Of a DNA stretch of 64,000 bases, positions 55,821 through 64,000 are shown piece after piece (positions within the stretch are counted from its first letter, which is position 1; each line of letters starts with the position of its first letter). Made by a program: the position numbers and the translations under genes. Under the pieces are notes generated by a model, which did no database searches, had not been told where the DNA came from, and worked only from the letters and a program-made list of their open reading frames with translations. The stretch lies in the NCBI GenBank assembly GCA_963969365.1, contig OZ017753.1, positions 124,001 to 188,000 on the forward strand, in the 5' to 3' direction. The DNA is from Asterochloris sp. CNOR1 (Eukaryota > Chlorophyta > Trebouxiophyceae > Trebouxiales > Trebouxiaceae).

Positions 55821-58800
55821 ATGGACGGCTTCCTGCAGCCTGGGATGGCTCAGACATGCAGCACAATGAAGGCAACCCTGGACGCTCGCATCAGGAGCCT
55901 GCAACGGCTGAAGCACAATCCGGATGTGAACTAGTAGAGGCTTCTGGCCGCTGCTCAATGCAACATTTGATCCAGATCATTACCACCGAGCTGACATCAG
56001 CCATCAACCATGCCCTGCAGATGTGCTGGGTGTGCAAGGCTGGCTTTCTGCTGAAGCGCGGCAAGCTGAGCAGGCAGTGGATCAAACGATACCACTTGGT
56101 GCGCAAAGGGGTCTTCAGGTATTGCGAAGGCCCGGTGAGCCGCTGTCATGCACCTGTTTGACAGGCCAACAACGCTTCTTGCTGTGGCTGGTTGCTGTCT
56201 CAACTTTGGCTGCTTGCATGCGTCTGCATTTGCTTCCATCATTAGCATCTCTGGCTGCTCTTCTGCCATCAGTGGCTGCTCGTCTGCCAATATCAGCTGT
56301 CGGCCATTCCCATGCTTCTGCATTGCAGTCCCAGGAGAGTGGTGGACGGGTGCTCTCTGGCAAGGTGGCCAGCGCACAGATGCTGAGCAAGCCAGAGGCG
56401 CTGGAAGGCAAGCAGGTGCTACTACATGTGCTGCCTCGCAAGCTGAGCAGCACCCGTCGCCTGATTAAAACAGGCAGCATGTTTGCATGCAGCACAGTAG
56501 CACAGCCTGGCTGCCCTCCATGTGTCCGCGTTTGCGCCCAGCCGCTGCACACCTCACACTTTGGCTTGATCCTGAGCTCAGCCCGCTGCAGCACCTGAGG
56601 CGGCCTGAGGAAGTCACACCTTCTGCCAATGCTGCTTGCAGCTTCTGCATGACTGCGACGGCTGGAGGCACTCAAGTCTTGCGGCAATGCTGCCTGCAGG
56701 TGTGGGGCTTCGAGGTCACCGATGACACAGGGCAGTCCAAGAAGCTGTTTTGCAGCAGCCAGCAGGAGTGCAAGGACTGGTGGTCCTTCCTGAACAGCCA
56801 GGCCAGCCAGAAGGTGCTGATCACTGACCGCTTTAGCATTGACTGGGACAACATGATTGGCAGGTGAGCACGCCTATGCACGGGGCAGTGCCCCATGAAG
56901 AACTCTGCTGCTGCAAAGTTGCTGTGCCGTTAGCCCTGAGTGTTGGCAGAAGGGAAGGCTGCCCTGCTGTCTGCCCTCTATGCACGTCTCCTATATCAAG
57001 CTTTTCATGGGCTGTGACATCAAGGCCAGAGTGCCCTGCCATGCAGTGGCGCCTTTGCGGCAGTGGTCAGGGCATGCAGCAAGGTTCTGCCAGGGGAGCA
57101 GTGCGCACTGAAGATCATTGCACGGGTGCGCAGCAGAAAACCCTGCAGCTGCCTGCCTATGCCAGCAGTGCAGACGTGACATGACAGCCCTGCCAGCTGC
57201 AAGTGGCTGCATGCCAGGGCTCCATGCTGAGTAAACAGCCCAAATTGCCACAGCTCAAGTAGCCTTGTTGGCCGCCCGCTGCAGCCACAGCCTGAGTAGC
57301 CGCTTCAAAGCCTGCTGCAGCCACAGCCAGTTCGCCAATTCTGGCCTCAGCCCAAGTTGCCCTTGTCCAGCCCGCTGCCCAAACGCTGCCCCACAGACGC
57401 AGCCATGCCCCACACGCTGTCAGGCAGCCACCACCGGCCCCACAGACCGGGCCTCACCAGCTACGCCTGCCTCATCAATCTCCGTCCCTGTGCAGGGTCC
57501 CTATCGAGAGCACTTCCAGCTGCTGCAGAAGGAGGTGGCCATCCTGCACATTCTTGGCAGCCACCCCCACATCCTGGGTCTGAAGGAGGTCCTGCATGCG
57601 GACGAGCGCCTGTATCTGGTGACAGGTGGGGCGTCTGGGGAACAGGGTTGTTCTGTGACGACTGCAGTCCGACACGCATAGGGCGGCCAGTCTGTGCTGT
57701 TCAGCTGATGAGGGGCCTTGAAGAGGCCAGGATGAGGTGAGGATGGATCAACCTGTTGTCTAGGGTACAGAGCTGCCAGGGACTGCGATGCACCCTGCAG
57801 CGGCCTACATGGCCAGCAGCCCCAGCACAGCCGCTGCAGGGTGCTGTTCTGGCAGCCACCTCTTGCCTCACGTACACTGGGAATAGCTGTGCTGCACAGC
57901 AGGTGCCAGGGGCACTCCCTGCTCACTAAAGGTCCCTGGTGCTGCTCTGCAGAGCTGCTGCCGGGAGTACAGCTGTACTGTGCAGCAGGTGCCAGGTGCG
58001 CTTCCTGCTCACCACACGTCTGAAGTTTCTGCTCTGCAGAGCTGCTGCAGGGAGGCGAGCTGGGGCGACGTGTGTCCCCCCACTGCCCCATGAGCGAGGG
58101 GCAGGCTGCCCGCGTGATGCGCCAGCTGCTGAGCGCCCTGGCCCACCTGCACCAGCGGCGCTTGGTGCATGGGGACATCAAGCCAGAGAACATCCTCTTT
58201 GAGACGAGGTGGGGCGGCGCGCAGATGCCCCGCCCCCGCAGATGGAGGCCTCGGTGCCAGCTGGCTCACAGAGCCTGTGCAGAGTGGCCAGCTCCTGGGG
58301 AGCAGCAGACGCTGTGCTCGCTGTGCTTGGCGCAGGCGTGTAGCACATCTCTGGTGCAGGTGGCTCTCAAGTCTCAGGAGAGCCCTGGAATTTCTGTGCC
58401 TGCTTCCCAGATAGTGGCCCTTCAGCTGTGGCCTGCCTGCGGCAGATTATGTCAGCACAGCTGCCATGCTTACTGACCAGTTTGCACTTCCGCATGCAGT
58501 GCCTCCGCCAGCCCAGTCAAGCTCATCGACTTCAGCCTGGCCACTTTTGCACGGGAGCCCAATGAGCCTGGAGGTACCCTGACCGTTTTGCAGTTCTCCA
58601 TTGTATCTGCTGCTGCCAGTGCTCTGTCATGCTGCATGTCAGTCAGCAGCAGTCGCGGGGATCAGTCATATCGGGCTGCGCAACACGACAGAATGCTCAT
58701 GTTTTCGAAGGTACCCCTGAGTTCATGGCGCCCGAGTTGGTGACAGACCCGGAGGGCATTGCTCGCACAGGTGAGGCATTCGAACAGAATCCAGCTCTGC

Positions 58801-61800
58801 TTCTGGGCGGGTCAGCGCCTGCTGCTGATTGTGCTATTGAACCCTGCAACCCTGTCCAGCTAGCTGTGGCGTCCAATTCCTGCGAGCAGTGGCCATGCCC
58901 CTACTGCATGCAGCCTTTCACATGTGACCTCTGCCTGCCAGGGTGGGGCGCAGAGGTGGACATCTGGGCTGCCGGGTGCCTGCTCTTTTGGATGCTCAGC
59001 GGGCGCACACCCTTCGATGCCGGGTCTGTTCCCCAGATCCTGCGCAATGTGGAGTCGGGCAGGTGAGAGCCTCTGCCGCCCTCACAGAGCACCAGTGCCC
59101 TTCTCGTCTTTGCCAAGAATGGGGCTGTCATGCCAGACAGCATGTTGGAGGCTCAGGGGGACACCAAGTCTGCAGTGTTGTGCTGGGTCCAAGCATAGGC
59201 ACAATGGATCAAGTTCCTTTGCTCATATGATCTCAACCATCTTCCAGCCAATGTTGGCCATTTACATCACCAGCCTTGCAGATGTGGGCTTTGTCATGAC
59301 AGCTGGTGTCTTGATGCTTGAGCCGGTGTTTGGATGCCCTAGTGTGGCGTTAGATGGCACTGGGCGCTCAGGCTGTGGTCCGCTGCCGCAAACCGCCTCC
59401 ACTGCATCTGCAGACAGTTGTGACGCGCCTGTCTGGCAGATGATCTGGCCTAAAGGCCAGGCTCCTGCCTGCGACTGCAGCACGACACGGCCAGTGCGCC
59501 TGCAGGTGGTCATTTGATGCTCCTGTCTGGCAGACAGTGTCGCTGGAAGCCCAAGTCCTGATCCGGTCCTGCCTGCGGCGGGCCCCCTGGCGCCGCCCCA
59601 CAGCTGAGGCACTGCTGCAGAGCGTGTGGATAGACCAGGCGCCCCCAGAGAAGCTGTGGCCGGCCGCCGGCCTGGGCAAGGTGGGGTGGTGGGCTGCCTG
59701 GAACTGCATGGACCTGCATGCAAGCCCTTGCAGCAGTGCACGATACAGCTGCCCTCAGAATGGTGGTGGCTGTGTTGGCCTGCAGGAGAACAAGGTGTAC
59801 CTGCAGGGCTACAGGGCTCCTGTATGACATCGTGGGCCGGTTGAAGAGTTGACCTGTAGGGTTCAACGCATCATTCTTACTCCTGCAGGGGAGCAATCTG
59901 GACTTGCAGGACTCCAACTGATGTTTGTGTGAGGCGGCCGGTGGTGGTCTTGCAGGAGAGCAAGGTGGCCCTGGGGGGCGCCCACAGCTCCCCTATCTGG
60001 GTTCAGTCCTGTCATCTCCTGCTGGTTGCAGGGCAGCGTGATGGCTCCCCCATCTGCTCTGTTGGACACCCCGTCAACGGTCCATCTTCTGATGCTGCAG
60101 GGCAGCAAGGTGGACCTTCAGGGCGCCCGCAGCACGTCCAGCAGCCTAGGGGACAGCCCTGCCATGCGACTTGGGGTTGGTGTGCACCCGACGGGCCCTG
60201 CGCGGTCAATAGACCTGGTGCCGAGAGGTGAGCCTTCTATAATGGCATGCCTGGACCTGGCTTGGCTGGCAGCGGCACGCTGTCTGTACAAAGCAAGACG
60301 CCCCACCTGCGGCCGGGAAGGAGTTTCACCTGCACACAGCGCGGTGCGGTATGCCTTACCTCGCATCATTCAAGCAGGCTCAGCAACAAGGGGACTCTGG
60401 AGACAAGGTTTTTTTAAATTCTGCATTCCGTTTCTCCTGGTATCATTTTCAGGGGATTTGTTGAGTCGAGTAGAGCTTTGGCATATGGGTCTATGCAGGG
60501 TGAGCCTGCAGTGGAGAGGCAGGCGAGAACCAGTCTTCCTGGTTCTCTGCACCAGTGGCAAGGCTGTGCTGTGCTGCATGTGATGAGCCCCTGTTGACTG
60601 CACAGTGACCCAGCCTGCATACTTTGCAAGCGCCTGCCTGCTGAGTCCAGCACTGTGCCAGTCAGTCACAGCCAACAGCCTGGCCTGCAGGGCGCGATGC
60701 AATGGGAGCACACTCGCTGGATGGCTTCTCAACAAGCGCCACCATCGCTCCCAAGTGGGTCAGCTGCTGGGCAGCCTGCGCTGCCTGTGCTGCCAGGGGC
60801 CCTGCCATCTGCCGTGCCGCCAGCCATATGGCCAGCACCACAAGCGTTCCTGAAGTAGCTGGCAGCTCAGTGCCCAGTGGGTGCATCTGTTGTGCCATAC
60901 GTCCTTTCCACTCAGAAGGCTGGGTGCTGGCCCTCACACACTTAGCCCATGCTCTGGTTAGGAGCTCTGAGACTTGAACTGCAAATCTGGGCTGCCCTCA
61001 CATATGTCCCCATGGATGTGCTTCTGCCTCTCACTCGACATGATTGTTTAGGCAAACCCCTTGCCAGGCTGCTCAGACCAGGCTGTTGACACGGCCCTGC
61101 CAGCAATGGCTCCAGTGCCACCGGGCAGGCTGCCATGCATGTACCCTGCTTCATCCATCCAGGGCTTGATCAGTGAGGCCTTCCACCCCTCTGCAGGCTG
61201 CCGGACGCGCTGGACACGGCCATCCATGTGCCCCTGGCATCGCAGGATGCAGCGCCGCCCGGCAGGCCGCTCCCAGGGCAGCCTTCGGGACGCTCGTCGG
61301 ATCCAGAGATGCAGCCAACCAGCAGTGGCGGCAGGCCGGACGCTGCAGTGGGCCTTAGCTCATCGCGAGGGGCAGGCAGCCGCCTGGGACAGGCCAGCAC
61401 GGTCAGCTGCAGCCCAAGCCCCGACGCATCTTTTGTGCGCCAGCACCAGCTGGGCAAGGAGTCCCACGACGGCAGCTCAGCCTTGGAGGTCAGCTGCAGC
61501 AAGTCCCCCGAGGGCAGCCTGGACCCCATCCCCAGCACCTCCACCGCCCTGGACTCCTCCGACAGCGGCCTGTGGGGGAGTCCCAGCGACCAGCTGGAGC
61601 TGCGGCCAGGTGACACCCTGCCTGCAAGCGTCTGGCTTGCTTCTGTCCAGCACACTTCAGACCAATGCCACGGCACCTGCCCACTCCTGGACTCCACTGA
61701 CGGCGCCCTGCCGGGGAGCCCCAAGCGATCCCCTGGGGTTGTGTGCAGATGATCACCTGCCTGCTAGGGTCTGGTAAGCCTTTGCCATGCAAGGTGCCTG

Positions 61801-63059
61801 GCAGCTTTCGGCCCTTGCACCTGAGCAACGCAGCAGCACCCTGCGGGGAGTCGGAATAACCCCCTAGAGTGTTGAGCAGGCCGGAATGCTGCCTGCAAGG
61901 GGTCGTGTCTGTTTGCCCGGCACGGTGTGTGCCAGATGCAGGTCAAGAGCTGTCCTGTGCAATTGCAACAGCCCTGAAACCCTGCAGCGGCGGCCTCTCA
62001 CCGCAGGACCTCCCAATGCTATCGACCGCAGCCGCTGCCAGCACCCAGACCCCGCTCTGCAGCGCATCGCTCCCACATTCAGCGCAGGCCTTGCTCTGCA
62101 GCCTTGCAAACAGGCATGTCCCCGCCTTGCAGCAGACCACCTCTCAGTGATGGCATGACCCTTCCCTCAGCGGCCAGGGCCTCCCGGACATCCCAACACA
62201 ATACCATGCTGTGGTGCAGCTCCAAGTTGTTGTTCTAGACAAGGACGGTCTTCCTTGCTGACTTGCTGTGCTCCGTTGTCATACCCTGAACTGACTGTGC
62301 GCTGAACTGCAGCCTATGCCCAGAACCAGGGGCCCGCTCTGCAGCGCATCACGTCGCGGCGCCATGCGCTGGCGGCAGAGGCGGGGGCCTTGAGGCCCAA
62401 CAAGGCAGTCTCGGAGCGAGGGAGCGCAGCGGACCTGGCTGCGCTGGACATTGGCAGCGGCTCTGGGGGCGACTGGGAGCACACAGGGGCCCAGGGTGGG
62501 CTGTGCAGCATGGTTCATGCTTCCTGAATGGCATCTCGAGCTGCTTGTGGGTCTGCACAGGTCCTGCCTGCGTGTCTGCCCCGAACCAAAACTGCACCTC
62601 GGAGTTGTCTGCGGCTGTCATTCAAACTGCAGTTTGTCTGTGCCAGCCAGATTGCTTTATAGAGATCTGCGCAGGCGCCAGGCGCAGGTTGACTTCAGCC
62701 TAGACTGCTGAGCCTGCGTGTTGCCTGCTGCAGATGATGATGCGATGCCCACCAGTCCCTTCTGGTGGGACAATGTGAGCAAAGGGGAGCCCATAGGGTT
62801 CAGAGAGCTGCACGAGTGAGTCAAGCTGCGTGGGGCAGTCTGTGACCTGCTTTGCGAGGCAAAGGTCACCTGCCAGTGTCCCCATCAGCTGGGCTATGCG
62901 TGAACTACATTTGCAGCTCGTTTGAGACATGTGCTTGTCTCCCTCTGCTACAGCAACCAAGTGAGGACATCCCTCAGGAGAGCCCTCATTCAAGCGGAGA
63001 AGAGCAACAGCCTGGCATCCATTGTTGCTGAAGCCAGGAAGGTGTCAACTCCCCCTTAA
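55821..63059 (+). CDS. PH-domain protein kinase with HGD and DFS in place of HRD and DFG
   Basis: Resolved exons: 55821-55925, 56021-56134, 56329-56415, 56700-56863, 57047-57125, 57496-57625, 58040-58208, 58500-58573, 58711-58770, 58942-59062, 59534-59680, 60101-60227, 61197-61609, 62313-62495, 62734-62815, 62954-63059. A PH domain (KAGFLLKRGKLSRQWIKRYH to CKDWWSFLNS) precedes a CAMK-like kinase: GSGAFAAVVRAC loop, CALKII lysine, LVHGDIKPENIL, KLIDFSLATF, TPEFMAPEL, DIWAAGCLLFWMLSGRTPF. Position HRD reads HGD and DFG reads DFS. The tail is Ser/Pro/Gly-rich and ends IVAEARKVSTPP. A small exon is missing between 59062 and 59534 (phases do not match), and at least one between 60227 and 61197, where 60695-60850 is a candidate. 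Several introns carry exon echoes. Confidence 0.85.
57940..57975 (+). repeat. Copy of the start of PH-kinase exon 7 in the preceding intron
   Basis: The acceptor and first bases of exon 7 (58030-58065) recur at 57940-57975 with CTCTGCAGAGCTGCTGC identical. Both lie within larger ~85-90-bp repeat units that also share CAGCAGGTGCCAGG upstream. Confidence 0.75.
59776..60060 (+). repeat. Four decayed copies of the start of PH-kinase exon 12 in the preceding intron
   Basis: The true exon starts at 60101 (GSKVDLQGARSTS). Copies begin at about 59783 (reading ENKVYLQGY), 59888 (GSNLDLQDSN), 59954 (ESKVALGGAHSSP) and 60032 (GSVMAP), each preceded by a TGCAG acceptor. Spacing is about 65-105 bp. This is the clearest multi-copy array in the window. 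Some copies could still be used as alternative exons, but none has a convincing donor. Confidence 0.8.
61684..61762 (+). repeat. Copy of the end and donor region of PH-kinase exon 14
   Basis: The end of exon 14 (61545-61625, encoding ALDSSDSGLWGSPSDQ) is repeated about 135 bp downstream, where it would read LLDSTDGALPGSPKR. The donor itself is not preserved, but the following CACCTGCCTGC block is. Confidence 0.7.
62033..62075 (+). repeat. Copy of part of PH-kinase exon 15 in the preceding intron
   Basis: A block containing CCCGCTCTGCAGCGCATC occurs at about 62053-62070 in the intron and again in exon 15 at about 62334-62351. Flanking bases are partly alike. The offset is about 280 bp. Confidence 0.65.
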
Positions 63060-63377
63060 AGCATGCGCTTGAAGTATGTGGGATCCCAGTCCGCCCCATT
63101 GGTGGCCCGCCCGCAAGTTCAGCAAACATTTGTTTGACGCAGCAATCAGCGGTCAAGTCGTGTGCATGTGTCTGCTGGTTTGAAGCTGTCTACTGCCAAG
63201 AAGGTACATGTCAGCGGGGTGCAAAGGTTCTGCCCTCTATGATGCGTGGGTTCGCAGGGTAGACCGTCCACTCATTCCTGATGGGGTCATAGCTGCAAGC
63301 AGGGAAGGAGCACTTCAGCCAGTGGAAGCGGCAGGCAAGCAGCGGCAGAAGCAGCAGGTCTGCTCTGTCAGGCAGAC
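63060..63377. other. Convergent intergenic region
   Basis: About 320 bp between the stop of the PH-domain kinase (plus) and the stop of the partial gene at the right edge (minus). No RNA gene, repeat or convincing ORF was seen. Confidence 0.4.
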
Positions 63378-63573
63378 TTACACGCCACAGTTTGCGGAGG
63401 GAGGCACTTTGCGCTTGATGGGAATCTCCTGCAGCAACAAGTTGAGGTTGTCTGCATGGCTTGCTGCATCATCACTGCCATGCGGGTCAGTAAAGGTGCC
63501 AACCACTTACGCCGTGTGCCTTCAGCCGCATCTGCTCGTCAGCCTCCTCTGCTTGTGAGGGCTGCACCACCCA
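63378..63573 (-). CDS. 3' end of an unknown gene continuing past the right edge (partial)
   Basis: Two terminal exons join in phase: 63511-63573 (encoding WVVQPSQAEEADEQMRLKAH) and 63378-63428 (encoding EIPIKRKVPPSANCGV and the stop). The donor is GTAAGT and the acceptor CTGCAG. I do not recognise the family; the C-terminal 37 residues are charged, with a short basic patch. Upstream exons lie in or beyond 63574-64000, but that stretch is dominated by tandem repeats and none could be placed. Confidence 0.5.
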
Positions 63574-63639
63574 CTGCAGGCAACACAAGCGAACGTCAGC
63601 ACACTTAGTCAGGCCCAGCGTGCTGCCAGGCTCAAGCTG

Positions 63640-64000
63640 CAGGGCTGCAGAGCTGCTGCTGTACACGCTGGCGACGTCAAGGCTGGGCTGGTACTATGTG
63701 CTGCAACTGGCTGCTAGGGAAAGCTGAGCTGTGGCTGCTGCGAGGCAACATTCCAAACACGGCAGCTTTGGGCTGCAATGACTGCAGGGTTGCAGCATTA
63801 CTGCTGTGCAGCTTGGCAGCGTCAAGGCTGGGCTCAAAGTAGTAGTACTCAATGGCTGCCCGAAAGCCCTGAGCTGTGGCTGCTGCCAAAGTATCAACCA
63901 GACAAATGGCAGCCTGAGGCTGTACAGGGTGCAGGATGCTGCTGTGGACTTTGGCTTGTTAAGACTGGGCTGGCAGCATTTGCTGCTCACTGGCTGGCCA
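63640..64000. repeat. Degenerate tandem repeat, about three units of roughly 125 bp
   Basis: A unit with a GTCAAGGCTGGGCT-like core (63678-63691 and 63819-63834, with a weaker copy near 63960-63972) and a CTGAGCTGTGGCTGCTGC block (63725-63742, 63870-63887) repeats to the right edge. It lies within the unknown minus-strand gene and is probably intronic. Confidence 0.6.

Noticed and set aside
62954-63030. Alternative last-exon frame of the PH-kinase ending HCC
   Set aside because: It needs a donor inside the WWDN codons; the stronger GTGAGT donor after 62815 gives the helical IVAEARKVSTPP ending in phase.
1-64000. TGTAA as the general polyadenylation signal
   Set aside because: A clear TGTAA follows the SET stop (minus strand, 20384-20388), but I did not find it shortly after most other stops I checked, so no terminators are annotated.

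Overview
This is a nuclear window from a green alga (Chlorophyta, plausibly a trebouxiophyte). The evidence is GC-rich, densely spliced genes with short GT-AG introns whose acceptors are very often CTGCAG; plant-lineage proteins (kinase-PP2C fusion, arginine-rich tandem CCCH protein, SKIP22/FBXO7-like F-box protein); and nuclear genes for plastid proteins (Ycf66 family, plastid ribosomal protein L22) carrying N-terminal transit-peptide-like extensions. All exon boundaries were derived by hand from splice signals, reading-phase continuity and family resemblance. No transcript or database evidence was available.

Layout, left to right: RCC1-repeat protein (minus, 3' part unresolved); DCC/DUF393 protein (plus, 3495-4240); SKIP22/FBXO7-like protein (minus, 4336-7480); a weak hypothetical (about 8111-8346), then roughly 3.8 kb with no recognisable gene but a tRNA-Gly-like relic near 10424; mitoribosomal mS33 (minus, 12137-12864) divergent from Ycf66 (plus, 13015-14563); a hypothetical ORF; plastid L22 (plus, 15491-17083); an SR splicing factor (plus, 17355-20246); SET/NAP1-family histone chaperone (minus, 20416-25191); small secreted Cys protein (plus, 25414-26555); kinase-PP2C fusion (minus, 26685-34481); CCCH protein (plus, 34616-39344); equilibrative nucleoside transporter (plus, 39921-44403); unknown protein (minus); proteasome chaperone PSMD9/Nas2 (minus, 45730-47039); PP2C phosphatase (plus, 47318-52463); a segmental duplication carrying two F-box genes and a decayed PP2C 3' end (52.5-55.7 kb); a PH-domain kinase (plus, 55821-63059); and the 3' end of an unknown minus-strand gene.

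The most striking pattern is structural. Many introns hold decayed tandem copies of the neighbouring exon edge: the splice site plus 20-60 bases of adjoining exon, repeated one to five times at about 80-130 bp spacing. I call these 'exon echoes'. I see them in at least seven genes, at both acceptor and donor sides. They suggest that introns here grow by short tandem duplications spanning exon-intron junctions. A related event is a 100-bp intron-like insertion present in only one of the two duplicated F-box genes.

The functions are mostly housekeeping: proteasome regulation (FBXO7-like, PSMD9), splicing and RNA binding (SR, CCCH), chromatin (SET, possibly RCC1), organelle translation (mS33, L22), plastid membrane (Ycf66), signalling (two PP2C proteins and two kinase domains) and nucleoside transport. 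Several neighbours are divergent with only 110-280 bp between start codons, suggesting shared bidirectional promoters.
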